Shown in pieces: positions 17,896-26,556 of a stretch of 64,000 bases of DNA. The stretch comes from Streptomyces camelliae (GTDB taxonomy: Bacteria; Actinomycetota; Actinomycetes; Streptomycetales; Streptomycetaceae). The position numbers and the translations under genes are program-made. The stretch is taken from NCBI RefSeq assembly GCF_027625935.1, contig NZ_CP115300.1, positions 3,534,001 to 3,598,000 on the forward strand. The letters are read 5' to 3'. Numbering within the stretch: the first letter of the stretch is position 1; every line of letters begins with the position of its first letter. The notes below the pieces were generated by a model, which worked only from the letters and a program-made list of their open reading frames with translations, had not been told where the DNA came from and made no database searches.

Positions 17896-18909
17896 ATGGG
17901 TGACGGCACGGCGACGGCGGACCTCGACGTCGTACTGGAGAAGCACCGGACCGAGCTGACGGGGTACTGCTATCGGATGCTCGGCTCCTCCTTCGAGGCC
18001 GAGGACGCGGTGCAGGACACCCTGGTGCGGGCCTGGCGGAGCTACGAGAAGTTCGAGGGCCGCTCGTCGGTGCGCTCGTGGCTGTACCGGATCGCGACGA
18101 ACGTGTGCCTGGACATGCTGTCGGCGGGCAACAAGAGGGCGAGACCGATGGACCTGACGGAGTCGACCCCGCTCGCGCAGGCGGCGCTCTCCCCCCGCCC
18201 GGAGAACACCTGGCTGGAGCCGATGCCGGACGGGCGGGTGCTGCCGGAGACTCAGGACCCGGCGGACGCGGCCGTCGCGAAGGAGTCCATCCGGCTCGCG
18301 TTCATGGCGGCGCTGCAGCAACTGCCGCCCAAGCAGCGGGCGGTGCTGATCCTGCGCGAGGTGCTGGCGTGGAAGGCCAGCGAGGTCGCCGAGCTGCTGG
18401 GCACCACGGTCGCCTCGGTCAACAGCGCCCTCCAGCGGGCCCGCGCCACGCTCGCCGAGCGGGCCGAGGGCAGCCCGGAGGGGGCCGTGTCCGACCCCCT
18501 GGACGAGGAGCAGCAAAAGCTCCTGGAGCGGTACGTCAAGGCCTTCGAGGGCTACGACATGACGGCGCTGACGGCGTTGCTGCACGAGGACGCCATCATG
18601 ACGATGCCGCCGTTCGACCTGTGGCTGCGCGGTACGGCGGACATCACCGGCTTCATGAGCACGCTGGGCGCGTCCTGCGCCGGCTCCCGCCTGCTGCCGC
18701 TCCGGGCCAACGGGCTGCCGGCGTTCGCGCACTACAAGCCGGACGAGGAGAAGGGCGGGTTCAGCCCCTGGGCGGTGCAGATCCTGGAGATCTCAGACGG
18801 CCGGATCACCGGTTTCCACTGCTTCCTCGACGCCCAGCGCTGGTTCCCCCTTTTCGGCCTGCCCCTCCACCTGGAAGCGGAGTCCGACGAGGTCGAGGAG
18901 GGCGAGTAG
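17896..18909 (+). CDS. ECF sigma factor, SigG-like, with SnoaL-like C-terminal domain
   Basis: From ATG 17896 the product has 337 residues. Region 2 is LTGYCYRMLGSSFEAEDAVQDTLVRAWRSYEKFEGRSSVRSWLYRIATNVCLDML; region 4 is ALQQLPPKQRAVLILREVLAWKASEVAELLGTTVASVNSALQRARATLAE. From about residue 215 a NTF2/SnoaL-like domain follows (LERYVKAFEGYDMTALTALLHEDAIMTMPPFDLWLRGTADI). This architecture is that of the SigG family (TIGR02960 type). SigG of M. tuberculosis is itself driven by a RecA-NDp promoter, in line with the motif at 17815. No anti-sigma gene is adjacent; the C-terminal domain may regulate activity in cis. The last 117 bases overlap a convergent gene. Confidence 0.9.
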   Translation: MGDGTATADLDVVLEKHRTELTGYCYRMLGSSFEAEDAVQDTLVRAWRSYEKFEGRSSVRSWLYRIATNVCLDMLSAGNKRARPMDLTESTPLAQAALSPRPENTWLEPMPDGRVLPETQDPADAAVAKESIRLAFMAALQQLPPKQRAVLILREVLAWKASEVAELLGTTVASVNSALQRARATLAERAEGSPEGAVSDPLDEEQQKLLERYVKAFEGYDMTALTALLHEDAIMTMPPFDLWLRGTADITGFMSTLGASCAGSRLLPLRANGLPAFAHYKPDEEKGGFSPWAVQILEISDGRITGFHCFLDAQRWFPLFGLPLHLEAESDEVEEGE

Positions 18910-19206
18910 CGCCGGGTCGGGATCCCGCAGCCGTATCCGCCCGCCGGCCCGGCGGGCGGTCAGCTCCAGCCGCGCCAGCAGATCGACGACGGCCAGCCCC
19001 GGCGGCCCGAGCCCGCCCACATCACAGACGACGACCGGTTCCCCGCCACGACCGCCACGACCGCTGCCATCGCCGCCGTCCAGCAGCGTCCGCACGGCGG
19101 CACACAGCCCGGCCACGTCCGCACGCCTGACGGGGCCGGGCAGCACGAGCACGGCGAGTGTCCTGTCCTCCACGACCGGTAGACCGGCGGGAGGACCGGA
19201 ACTCAT
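18793..19206 (-). CDS. STAS-domain protein, antisense-overlapping the sigma gene
   Basis: The 137-residue product starts at ATG 19206. It reads VVEDRTLAVLVLPGPVRRADVAGLCAAVRTLLDGG, then VVVCDVGGLGPPGLAVVDLLARLELTARRAGGRIRLRDPDPALLALLDLVGL, the beta-alpha layout of STAS (anti-anti-sigma-like) domains, with Gly-Pro in place of the usual Asp-Ser phosphorylation pair. Its last 39 codons are encoded opposite the 3' end of the ECF sigma gene. It is 30 bases upstream of the deoA stop... on the same strand as deoA but 5' of nothing: deoA lies to its right and reads towards it. Confidence 0.75.
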   Translation of the reverse strand: MSSGPPAGLPVVEDRTLAVLVLPGPVRRADVAGLCAAVRTLLDGGDGSGRGGRGGEPVVVCDVGGLGPPGLAVVDLLARLELTARRAGGRIRLRDPDPALLALLDLVGLRFQVEGQAEKGEPALGVEEAVETGDPAV

Positions 19207-19236
19207 CGCGTCGCGCTCGGCGGTGCTCCGCCCAGC

Positions 19237-20520
19237 TCAGGCAATGCGCTCCACCACCACCGGCGACGCGGTGAAGTCCGTGCCCGGCGCGGCGATGTCG
19301 TACGACCCCTCCACCGCCTGGAGCGCGTACTCGAAGCGCTCGGGGGTGTCGGTGTGCAGGGTCAGCAGGGGCTGGCCCTCCTGGACCGAGTCGCCCGGCT
19401 TGGCGTGCATCTCCACGCCCGCCGCCGCCTGCACCGGGTCCTCCTTGCGGGCGCGGCCGGCACCCAGGCGCCAGGCGGCGATGCCGATGTCGTACGCGTC
19501 GAGACGGGTCAGCACACCGGACGACGGGGCCTTGATCACGTGCTGTTCCTTCGACGTGGGCAGCTCGGCGTCCGGGTCGCCGCCCTGGGCCGCGATCATG
19601 CGGCGCCAGACGTCCATCGCGGAGCCGTCGGCGAGGGCCTTCGCCGGGTCGGCGTCCTGCACGCCCGCCGCGGCCAGCATCTCGCGGGCCAGGGCGATCG
19701 TCAGCTCCACCACGTCCGCCGGACCGCCGCCCGCGAGGACCTCCACCGACTCGCGGACCTCCAGGGCGTTGCCCGCCGTGAGACCGAGGGGGGTGGACAT
19801 GTCCGTCAGCAGGGCGACCGTCTTGACGCCGTGGTCCGTGCCGAGGCCGACCATGGTCGACGCCAGTTCGCGCGCGTCCTCGATCGTCTTCATGAAGGCG
19901 CCGGTGCCGACCTTCACGTCCAGGACCAGGCTGCCCGTGCCCTCCGCGATCTTCTTCGACATGATCGACGAGGCGATGAGGGGGATCGCCTCGACCGTGC
20001 CGGTGACGTCCCGCAGCGCGTACAGCTTCTTGTCGGCCGGGGCCAGGCCGTCGCCCGCCGCGCAGATCACCGCGCCCGTCGTGTCCAGGACGTGCAGCAT
20101 CTCCTCGTTGGACAGCAGCGCGCGCCAGCCCGGGATCGACTCCAGCTTGTCCAGCGTGCCGCCGGTGTGGCCGAGGCCCCGGCCCGAGAGCTGCGGGACG
20201 GCCGCGCCGCAGGCCGCCACGAGGGGTGCCAGCGGGAGCGTGATCTTGTCGCCGACGCCGCCCGTCGAGTGCTTGTCGGCCGTCGGGCGGGATAGGGACG
20301 AGAAGTCCATGCGCTCGCCCGACGCGATCATCGCCGCCGTCCAGCGGGCGATCTCGCGGCGGTTCATGCCGTTGAGGAGGATGGCCATCGCGAGCGACGA
20401 CATCTGCTCGTCGGCGACCTCGCCCCGCGTGTACGCGTCGATGACCCAGTCGATCTGCTGGTCGGTCAGCTCACCACGGTCCCGCTTGGTGCGGATCACG
20501 GAGATGGCGTCCATGGCCAT
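19237..20520 (-). CDS. deoA: Thymidine phosphorylase
   Basis: From ATG 20520 (MAMDAISVIRTKRDRGELTD) the product has 427 residues, the family length. The signature segment is STGGVGDKITLPLAPLVAACGAAVPQLSGRGLGHTGGTLDKLESIPG. It cleaves thymidine/deoxyuridine with phosphate to the base and deoxyribose-1-phosphate in pyrimidine salvage. An in-frame extension runs upstream to 20817 but is read across the cytidine deaminase gene in another frame and is not real. It is the last salvage gene downstream of cdd and the nucleoside transporter, separated from cdd by a strong hairpin, and so may be partly independent. Confidence 0.95.
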   Translation of the reverse strand: MAMDAISVIRTKRDRGELTDQQIDWVIDAYTRGEVADEQMSSLAMAILLNGMNRREIARWTAAMIASGERMDFSSLSRPTADKHSTGGVGDKITLPLAPLVAACGAAVPQLSGRGLGHTGGTLDKLESIPGWRALLSNEEMLHVLDTTGAVICAAGDGLAPADKKLYALRDVTGTVEAIPLIASSIMSKKIAEGTGSLVLDVKVGTGAFMKTIEDARELASTMVGLGTDHGVKTVALLTDMSTPLGLTAGNALEVRESVEVLAGGGPADVVELTIALAREMLAAAGVQDADPAKALADGSAMDVWRRMIAAQGGDPDAELPTSKEQHVIKAPSSGVLTRLDAYDIGIAAWRLGAGRARKEDPVQAAAGVEMHAKPGDSVQEGQPLLTLHTDTPERFEYALQAVEGSYDIAAPGTDFTASPVVVERIA

Positions 20521-20550
20521 GACGTTCCCTTCGAAGAAGTGCGAAGTGCA

Positions 20551-20581
20551 CGGCCCCCCTGCGAGCGGGGCAGGGGGGCCG
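20551..20581 (-). terminator. Hairpin between cdd and deoA
   Basis: A perfect 12-bp stem, CGGCCCCCCTGC at 20551-20562 with its complement at 20570-20581, around a seven-base loop. It begins eight bases after the cdd stop and ends 30 bases before the deoA start. It may terminate or attenuate the transporter-cdd transcript before deoA. Confidence 0.8.
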
Positions 20582-20588
20582 TACGGCG

Positions 20589-20993
20589 TTACTTGGTGAG
20601 ATGGGCCGGGCCGAAGGCCTGGGGGAGCATCTCGGAGAGGGGCAGGACGCCCTCCGGGGTGTCCAAGAGGAGGTCCGAGCCGCCGAACTCGTAGAGCAGC
20701 TGGCGGCAGCGGCCGCACGGCACCAGCAGGCCGCCGGTGCCGTTGACGCAGGTGAAGTGCGTCAGGCGGCCGCCGCCCGTGCGCTGGAGGTCGGAGACCA
20801 GACCGCACTCGGCGCACAGGCCGAGTCCGTAGGAGGCGTTCTCCACGTTGCAGCCGGTGACGGTGCGGCCGTCGTCGACCCGCGCCGCCACGCCGACCGG
20901 GAAGCCGGAGTAGGGCGCGTAGGCGTGGGACATCGCCTCACGCGCCACCACGCGCAGCGCCTCCCAGTTGAACTCGGCCGCGTGCTGCGTCAC
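20589..20993 (-). CDS. cdd: Cytidine deaminase
   Basis: GTG 20993 overlaps the stop of the permease gene (GTGA); the product has 134 residues, the size of the small tetrameric Cdd. Zinc ligands and catalytic Glu are visible: NVENASYGLGLCAECGLVSDL (Cys-Ala-Glu) and LVPCGRCRQLLYEF (Cys-Xaa-Xaa-Cys). SHAYAPYSGFPVGVAARVDDG is the conserved N-terminal segment. It deaminates cytidine and deoxycytidine. Coupling to the permeases indicates that imported cytidine is processed at once. Confidence 0.95.
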   Translation of the reverse strand: MTQHAAEFNWEALRVVAREAMSHAYAPYSGFPVGVAARVDDGRTVTGCNVENASYGLGLCAECGLVSDLQRTGGGRLTHFTCVNGTGGLLVPCGRCRQLLYEFGGSDLLLDTPEGVLPLSEMLPQAFGPAHLTK

Positions 20994-22276
20994 TTGCCCT
21001 GGCCCTTCCGGTAGCGCATGCCGTCCGCCTTCGGCATCCGCAGGCGCTGCGCCGACAGGGACAGCACCAGCAGGGTGACGACGTACGGGGTCGCGCCGAC
21101 GAAGTCGCTCGGGACCTCGTTGGTGGTCAGGTACCAGACCAGGACCAGCGCGGCCATGACGGCGCTGATCGCGCCCTGCAGCACCGCCTTCTTGTACAGC
21201 TTCCACCCCGCCAGCGCCGCCAGCAGCACGACCAGCAGAAGCAGCAGCGCGTGGACGGTCACGCCGCCGTTGCGCAGCTGGAGCGCGTCGGAGTAGCCGA
21301 ACAGGCCCGCGCCCATCGCCAGGCCGCCCGGCCGCCAGTTGCCGAAGATCATCGCCGCGAGGCCGATGTAGCCGCGGCCGCCGGTCTGGCCCTCCAGGTA
21401 GGTGTGCGAGGTGACCAGGGCGAGGAAGGCGCCGCCGAGGCCGGCGAGGCCGCCGGAGACGGCGACGGCCGCGTACTTGTAGGTGTAGACGTTGACGCCG
21501 AGGGACTCGGCGGCGGTCGGGTTCTCACCGCAGGAGCGCAGCCGCAGTCCGAACGGGGTGCGCCACAGCAGCCACCACGTGCCGGCGAACAGGACCACGG
21601 CGAGGATCGTCACCACGGACAGGTTCGTGACCAGGCCGCCGATGATGCCGGCGAGGTCGGAGACCAGGAACCAGTGGTGGTTCTCGATCGAGTGCAGGCC
21701 GCTGGAGAGGCCGGGCACGGTGACGGTCGGCAGCGAGTCGACCGGCGGGGACTGCTTGGGGTTGCCGCCCGCGTTGGCGGCCGCGCCGGTGTTGAAGAAC
21801 AGCTTGGCGAGGTACTGGGTGGCGCCGAGCGCGAGCAGGTTGATCGCGACACCGGAGACGATGTGGTCGACGCCGAAGGTGACGGTGACGACGGCGTGCA
21901 CCAGGCCGCCGAGGACACCGAAGGCGATGCCCATCAGCAGGCCGAGCCAGGGGCTGGACTGCCAGCCGATCCAGCCGGCGCCGAAGGTGCCGAGGATCAT
22001 CATGCCTTCGAGGCCGATGTTGACCACGCCGGACCGCTCGGACCACAGGCCGGCGAGGCCGGCGAGGCCGATCGGGACGGCGAGGCCGAGGGCGGCGCTG
22101 ACCTGGCCGGCGGAGTCGAGCGAGTCGGAGCCGGTGATCATGCGGACGGCGGAGACGAGCAGCAGGGCGCCGGCGACGATCATGAGGATCTGGCCGAGGG
22201 AGCGGCCCGAGCGCTGCGGCGCACCCGGCGCCTTGGGGGCCGCGGGCGGCGGCGTGTCGGTCATCGTGGCAGTCAT
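20990..22276 (-). CDS. Nucleoside ABC transporter permease, second subunit (NupQ/YufQ-like)
   Basis: ATG 22276 overlaps the preceding permease stop (TGATG); a GTG one codon upstream is also possible. The product has 428 residues with about ten transmembrane helices. Family landmarks are LGLAVPIGLAGLAGLWSERSGVVNIGLEGMMILGTFGAGW and LRSCGENPTAAESLGVNVYTYKYAAVAVSGGLAGLGGAFL, the EAA-like cytoplasmic loop of the branched-chain-amino-acid/nucleoside (BMP-type) permeases. It has a proline-rich hydrophilic N-terminus. It acts with the neighbouring permease and ATPase and the BMP lipoprotein at 25196 to import nucleosides. Confidence 0.92.
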   Translation of the reverse strand: MTATMTDTPPPAAPKAPGAPQRSGRSLGQILMIVAGALLLVSAVRMITGSDSLDSAGQVSAALGLAVPIGLAGLAGLWSERSGVVNIGLEGMMILGTFGAGWIGWQSSPWLGLLMGIAFGVLGGLVHAVVTVTFGVDHIVSGVAINLLALGATQYLAKLFFNTGAAANAGGNPKQSPPVDSLPTVTVPGLSSGLHSIENHHWFLVSDLAGIIGGLVTNLSVVTILAVVLFAGTWWLLWRTPFGLRLRSCGENPTAAESLGVNVYTYKYAAVAVSGGLAGLGGAFLALVTSHTYLEGQTGGRGYIGLAAMIFGNWRPGGLAMGAGLFGYSDALQLRNGGVTVHALLLLLVVLLAALAGWKLYKKAVLQGAISAVMAALVLVWYLTTNEVPSDFVGATPYVVTLLVLSLSAQRLRMPKADGMRYRKGQGK

Positions 22277-23400
22277 CACGCCACCTCCTGCTTCTTCGTC
22301 GCGGCGGCCTGGGCGGCGAGTTCCGCGCCGACCTTCTGCTGCTGGCGCTTGAGGCCGTAGCGGCGTACGACCTCGTAGGCGATCACGACGCAGAGGACGA
22401 TGACGCCCTCGATGACGCCGAGGATCTCCTTGTCGTAGCCCTGGAACTCCAGGTGGTTGGTGGTGCGCTCCAGGAAGCCCCAGAGCAGGGCGCCGAGCGC
22501 GATGCCGACCGGGTTGTTACGGCCGAGCAGCGCGATGGCGATACCGGTGAAGCCGATCCCGGCAGGGAAACTGGCGTCGTACTGGTGGCTCTCGTTGAGC
22601 AGGGTGGGCATGCCGACCAGGCCGGCCACCGCACCCGAGATGATCATGCTGGTGGCGACCATCTTCTTCACCGACACACCGCTCGCTGACGCCGCGGACT
22701 CGGACTGGCCGACCGTGCGCAGGTCGAAGCCGAAGCGGGTGCGGCCGAGCACGAACCAGTACGCGATACCGACGACCACGGCGACGACGATGAAGCCGTC
22801 CAGGAGCCCGGCCGGGCCGGTGTTGATCGTGAAGAAGTAGGAGGAGGAAGGCAGCGGCTTGGTGGAGACCAGGGTGCCGCCCTGCTGGAGTTCGCCGAGT
22901 CTTCCGGGCTGGAGCAGGTAGGCGATGATCGCGGTGGCGATCGAGTTCAGCATGATGGTCGCGATGACCTCGCTGACGCCCCGGGTCACCTTGAGGATGC
23001 CAGCGATGGCAGCCCACAGGGCGCCGGTCGCCATGGCGCAGATCAGGATCAGCGGGATGGCGATCCAGCCGGGCACGCTCAGCGCGCCGCCGAGGACGGC
23101 GGCGATGAACGCGGCGAGCCGGTACTGGCCGTCGACACCGATGTTGAACAGGTTCATCCGGAAGCCGATGGCCACCGAGACACCCGCGAGGTAGTACGTC
23201 GTCGCCTTGTTCAGGATGTAGACCTGGCTGTCGCTGGCGAAGCCGTAGGTCACCATGTCGCTGAATGCGGCGCCCGGGTTCTTGCCGGTGGAGAGGATCA
23301 CCAGGGCGGTGACGACGAGGGCGGCGACGACCGCCAGCAGCGGCGCGGCGATCCCGAGGAGCAGCCGCTCCTTGTCGATCCGTGAGGTCAGCTTGTTCAT
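22276..23400 (-). CDS. Nucleoside ABC transporter permease, first subunit (NupP/YufP-like)
   Basis: ATG 23400 overlaps the ATPase stop (ATGA); the product has 374 residues with eight to ten hydrophobic helices. FRMNLFNIGVDGQYRLAAFIAAVLGG and VTRGVSEVIATIMLNSIATAIIAYLL are hallmarks of the BMP-type permease, and RTVGQSESAASASGVSVKKMVATSMIISGAVAGLVGMP is the cytoplasmic coupling loop. The C-terminus is basic (YGLKRQQQKVG). It heterodimerises with the product of the next gene (inference from family). Confidence 0.92.
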   Translation of the reverse strand: MNKLTSRIDKERLLLGIAAPLLAVVAALVVTALVILSTGKNPGAAFSDMVTYGFASDSQVYILNKATTYYLAGVSVAIGFRMNLFNIGVDGQYRLAAFIAAVLGGALSVPGWIAIPLILICAMATGALWAAIAGILKVTRGVSEVIATIMLNSIATAIIAYLLQPGRLGELQQGGTLVSTKPLPSSSYFFTINTGPAGLLDGFIVVAVVVGIAYWFVLGRTRFGFDLRTVGQSESAASASGVSVKKMVATSMIISGAVAGLVGMPTLLNESHQYDASFPAGIGFTGIAIALLGRNNPVGIALGALLWGFLERTTNHLEFQGYDKEILGVIEGVIVLCVVIAYEVVRRYGLKRQQQKVGAELAAQAAATKKQEVA

Positions 23401-24956
23401 CGCTCGTCGTCCTCTGTGTGCTCCAGGTGGCCGGTGGCCGCACCCGTCATGGCGGAGCCCAGCTCTTCGGGGGTGATCGTGGCGGGGTCGGCGTCGGCGA
23501 CCAGGCGGCCGCGGTACATCACCCGCAGGGTGTCGGAGAGCCCGATCAGCTCGTCCAGGTCCGCGGAGATCAGCAGCACGGCCAGGCCCTCGCGGCGGGC
23601 CTCACGGATGTAGTCCCAGATGGCGGCCTGGGCGCCGACGTCCACACCGCGGGTGGGGTGGGCGGCGATGAGCAGCTTGGGGTTGTGGCTCATCTCGCGG
23701 CCGACGATCAGCTTCTGCTGGTTGCCGCCGGACAGCGAGGCCGCGGTGACGTCGATACCGGGGGTGCGGACGTCGTACGCCTGGACGATCCGCTCGGTGT
23801 CGGCGCGGGCGGCCTTGATGTCGATCAGTCCGCCCTTGGAGTTGGGCTTCTCGGTGACGTGGCCGAGGATGCGGTTCTCCCACAGCGGTGCTTCCAGCAG
23901 CAGGCCGTGGCGGTGGCGGTCCTCGGGGATGTAGCCGATGCCGGCCTCGCGGCGGTCGCGGGTCGCGGTGTGGGAGATGTCGGTGCCGTCGAGGGTGATC
24001 ACGCCCGCGTCCGGGTGGCGCATGCCCATGATCGCCTCGACCAGCTCGGACTGGCCGTTGCCCTCCACACCGGCGATGCCGAGGACCTCGCCCTTGTGGA
24101 TGGTGAGGGAGATCTGGTCCAGGATGATCCGCTCGATGCCTTCGAGGTCGGTCTGCGCGAGGTGCAGCCCGTCGACCTTCAGCATGGGGACGTCCGTGAC
24201 GGTGGACTCGGTGGTCTCCGGGGTGGGCAGCTCGCTGCCGACCATCAGCTCGGCGAGCTGCTTGGGGGTGGTGCCGCGCGGCTCGACCGTGCCGACCGTC
24301 GTGCCGCGCCGGATGACGGTGATCTCGTCGGCGACGGAGAGCACCTCGCCCAGCTTGTGGGAGATGAAGATGACGGTGAGGCCCTCGGCCTTGAGCTCGC
24401 GCAGGTTGTCGAAGAGCGCGTCGACCTCCTGGGGCACGAGCACGGCGGTCGGCTCGTCCAGGATGAGGGTCTTGGCGCCGCGGTAGAGGACCTTGAGGAT
24501 CTCCACGCGCTGGCGGTCGGCGACGCCCAGCTCCTCGACGAGCACGTCGGGGCGAACGTTCAGGCCGTACGCGTCGGAGATCTCCTTGATCTTGGCGCGG
24601 GCCTTGCCGCCGATGCCGTACAGCTTCTCCGCGCCGAGGGCGACGTTCTCCAGCACGGTGAGGTTGTCGGCGAGCATGAAGTGCTGGTGCACCATGCCGA
24701 TGCCGCGGGCGATGGCGTCGCCGGGGTTGTGCAGGACGACCTGCTCCCCGTTGACCGTGATGGTGCCCTCGTCCGGCTGCTGCATGCCGTAGAGGATCTT
24801 CATCAGGGTGGACTTGCCGGCGCCGTTCTCACCGCACAGGGCGTGGACGGTGCCCGTACGGACGGTGATGTCGATGTCCTTGTTGGCGACGACACCGGGG
24901 AAGCGCTTGGTGATGCCGCGCAGTTCGACGGCAGCGGGAGGGCTGGACGCGTTGAT
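23397..24956 (-). CDS. Nucleoside ABC transporter ATP-binding protein (two NBDs), start uncertain
   Basis: Two ATPase modules are fused: Walker A CGENGAGKSTLMKIL and signature LGVADRQRVEILK with LILDEPTAVL in the first, and GVEGNGQSELVEAIMG with SLSGGNQQKLIVGREM and LIAAHPTRGVDVGA in the second. As usual for sugar/nucleoside importers, the second Walker A is degenerate. The first clear Met falls after Walker A and cannot be the start. Upstream in frame there is no ATG, GTG or TTG before the frame leaves the coding region; ATC at 24954-24956, eight bases after GAGGAG, fits family alignment best, giving 519 residues. CTG 24921-24923 is an alternative. Confidence 0.9.
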   Translation of the reverse strand: MNASSPPAAVELRGITKRFPGVVANKDIDITVRTGTVHALCGENGAGKSTLMKILYGMQQPDEGTITVNGEQVVLHNPGDAIARGIGMVHQHFMLADNLTVLENVALGAEKLYGIGGKARAKIKEISDAYGLNVRPDVLVEELGVADRQRVEILKVLYRGAKTLILDEPTAVLVPQEVDALFDNLRELKAEGLTVIFISHKLGEVLSVADEITVIRRGTTVGTVEPRGTTPKQLAELMVGSELPTPETTESTVTDVPMLKVDGLHLAQTDLEGIERIILDQISLTIHKGEVLGIAGVEGNGQSELVEAIMGMRHPDAGVITLDGTDISHTATRDRREAGIGYIPEDRHRHGLLLEAPLWENRILGHVTEKPNSKGGLIDIKAARADTERIVQAYDVRTPGIDVTAASLSGGNQQKLIVGREMSHNPKLLIAAHPTRGVDVGAQAAIWDYIREARREGLAVLLISADLDELIGLSDTLRVMYRGRLVADADPATITPEELGSAMTGAATGHLEHTEDDER

Positions 24957-25030
24957 GGCGCACTCTCCTCGGGGAAAGGGGCTGCGTAGGGGAGGGCAGG
25001 CGTCGGCGACGCTAGCGCGGCAACTCCATG

Positions 25031-25042
25031 CTACACGCGTAG
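25031..25042. promoter_or_regulatory. Palindromic operator upstream of the transporter ATPase (site 2)
   Basis: CTACACGCGTAG differs by one base from the perfect palindrome upstream of add. It lies about 75 bp upstream of the assumed ATPase start. The sequence AACTCC directly precedes both this site and the add site, so more than the core is shared. Confidence 0.7.
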
Positions 25043-25059
25043 AGTTGACACATTGTTAT

Positions 25060-25098
25060 GGCTCGGCGGGGGCCACGGGAAGGCAGCCCCGCCGAGCC
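25060..25098 (-). terminator. Hairpin terminator after the BMP lipoprotein gene
   Basis: A 12-bp stem, GGCTCGGCGGGG at 25060-25071 pairing with CCCCGCCGAGCC at 25087-25098, lies 97 bases past the BMP stop and before the operator of the transporter operon. It separates the binding-protein transcript from the ATPase-permease transcript. Confidence 0.7.
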
Positions 25099-25195
25099 TA
25101 TGTCGGTCATTCTCCGCCGGACCGGCCGGATCCGTCAGTTACGTACGCCACGGACGCGTACGACACGGACCGGCCGGACCGATCGGATCACCGGG

Positions 25196-26257
25196 TCACG
25201 GGGTGGTCTTGACCTTGATCTGACCGGAGACGATCTTCTGCTTGGCGGCGTCCAGCTTGGGCTGGATGTCGGTGAGGAAGCCGCCGCTGGTGGCCAGGGA
25301 GACACCGTTCTTGGCGAGCGAGTAGACGTTGTTGCCGGTCAGCGGCTTGCCGTTGTGCACGGACTGGACGAGGTCGTAGACACCGACGTCGACGTTCTTG
25401 ACGGCCGAGGTCAGGATCGAGTTCTTGTACTTGGCCAGACCCGGGATCTGGTACTGGTCGGAGTCCACACCGATGGCCCAGGCGCCCTTGACGCCGCTGA
25501 CGGCCTCGATCGCGCCGTTGCCGGAGGAGCCGGCAGCGGAGTAGACGACGTCCGCGCCGTTGTCGAGCATGCCCTGCGCGGCCTCCTTGCCCTTGTCGGG
25601 GCTGGCGAAGCCGGAGGTGTCCGAGCCGTGGCTCAGGTACTGGACGTCGACCTTGACCTTGGGGTTGGTGTCGTGGACACCCTGGACGTAGCCCGCCTCG
25701 AACTTCTTGATCAGCGGGATGTCCACACCGCCGATGAAGCCGACGTGGTCCTTCTTGGTCTTCAGCGCGGCTGCGACACCGGCGAGGTAGGAGCTCTGCT
25801 CCTCGGTGAAGGTGATGTTGTCGACGTTGGTGCCGTTCACCACGGAGTCGACCAGGCCGAAGGTGGTCTTCGGGAACTGCTTGGCGATCTTCTCCACGGC
25901 GGGCGCGTAGGTGTAGCCGATCGCGATGACCGGGTTGTAGCCGGCCTGGGCGAGGTCCGTGAGGCGCTGTTCGCGGTCGGCCGGGGTGTCGGAGGTCTTG
26001 GCGGTCAGCTCCTTGATGGAACCGCCGAACTCCTTCTCGGCCTTGTCGGCACCGCGCGCGGCGGAGTCGTTGAAGGAGCGGTCACCACGGCCGCCGACGT
26101 CGTAGGCGAGACCGATCTTGATGCCACCCTTGGCGCCGCCCGAGGAGGACGACGAGCTGGCGTTGTTGTCGGAGGACGTGCTGCCACACGCGGTGGCAGT
26201 CACGGCGAGTGCTGCGGTCGCGATGCACGCAGCAGAAAGCTTTGCTACCCGGCGCAC
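25196..26257 (-). CDS. BMP-family nucleoside-binding lipoprotein
   Basis: The product has 353 residues. The signal peptide MRRVAKLSAACIATAALAVTATAC ends in a lipobox-like ATAC, followed by a Ser/Gly/Asn linker. The BMP fold follows: GIKIGLAYDVGGRGDRSFNDSAARGADKAEKEFG, YNPVIAIGYTYAPAVEKIAKQFPKTTFGLVDSV, HVGFIGGVDIPLIKKFEAGYVQGVHDTNPKVKV, VVYSAAGSSGNGAIEAV and WAIGVDSDQYQIPG. Such PnrA/BMP proteins bind purine and other nucleosides and feed the permease pair encoded next to it. It is separated from the transporter operon by a terminator and has its own operator copy. Confidence 0.93.
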   Translation of the reverse strand: MRRVAKLSAACIATAALAVTATACGSTSSDNNASSSSSSGGAKGGIKIGLAYDVGGRGDRSFNDSAARGADKAEKEFGGSIKELTAKTSDTPADREQRLTDLAQAGYNPVIAIGYTYAPAVEKIAKQFPKTTFGLVDSVVNGTNVDNITFTEEQSSYLAGVAAALKTKKDHVGFIGGVDIPLIKKFEAGYVQGVHDTNPKVKVDVQYLSHGSDTSGFASPDKGKEAAQGMLDNGADVVYSAAGSSGNGAIEAVSGVKGAWAIGVDSDQYQIPGLAKYKNSILTSAVKNVDVGVYDLVQSVHNGKPLTGNNVYSLAKNGVSLATSGGFLTDIQPKLDAAKQKIVSGQIKVKTTP

Positions 26258-26362
26258 GGGAAGGCTCCTTCACCTGACCTGAGCGCCATGTCGGCGCTTG
26301 ATGTGAGCACCATGCCAGTGCCCGGGCCGAAGCGCCCCGGCGGCGTCGGCTTCGCGGCATCG

Positions 26363-26374
26363 TAACGCGCGTAG
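26363..26374. promoter_or_regulatory. Palindromic operator upstream of the BMP gene (site 3)
   Basis: TAACGCGCGTAG shares ten of twelve bases with the operator in front of add, including the complete CGCGCGTAG half. It lies 105 bp upstream of the BMP start codon, where a promoter would be expected. Confidence 0.65.
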
Positions 26375-26515
26375 ATGTCGCAAAAAACCCCCTCTCGAAG
26401 CCGTTATCGATTCGAGGCAAACAGCACCTGAACTCGGGGTCTGACGCCTCTCACCAGGCTGTTGCGGCCGGGGTTCGAATGGCTTACAAGCGTGTTGCGC
26501 CGGTCAGGGGAATAG

Positions 26516-26549
26516 GTAAGAGAAGCCCCCGGAGGGGCTCCTCTCTTAC
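26516..26549 (-). terminator. Hairpin terminator after the M20 amidohydrolase
   Basis: GTAAGAGA at 26516-26523 pairs with TCTCTTAC at 26542-26549, and AGCCCC with GGGGCT inside, 14 pairs with a two-base bulge and a four-base loop. It begins eight bases beyond the stop codon of the amidohydrolase. Confidence 0.75.
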
Positions 26550-26556
26550 TCCTGTC

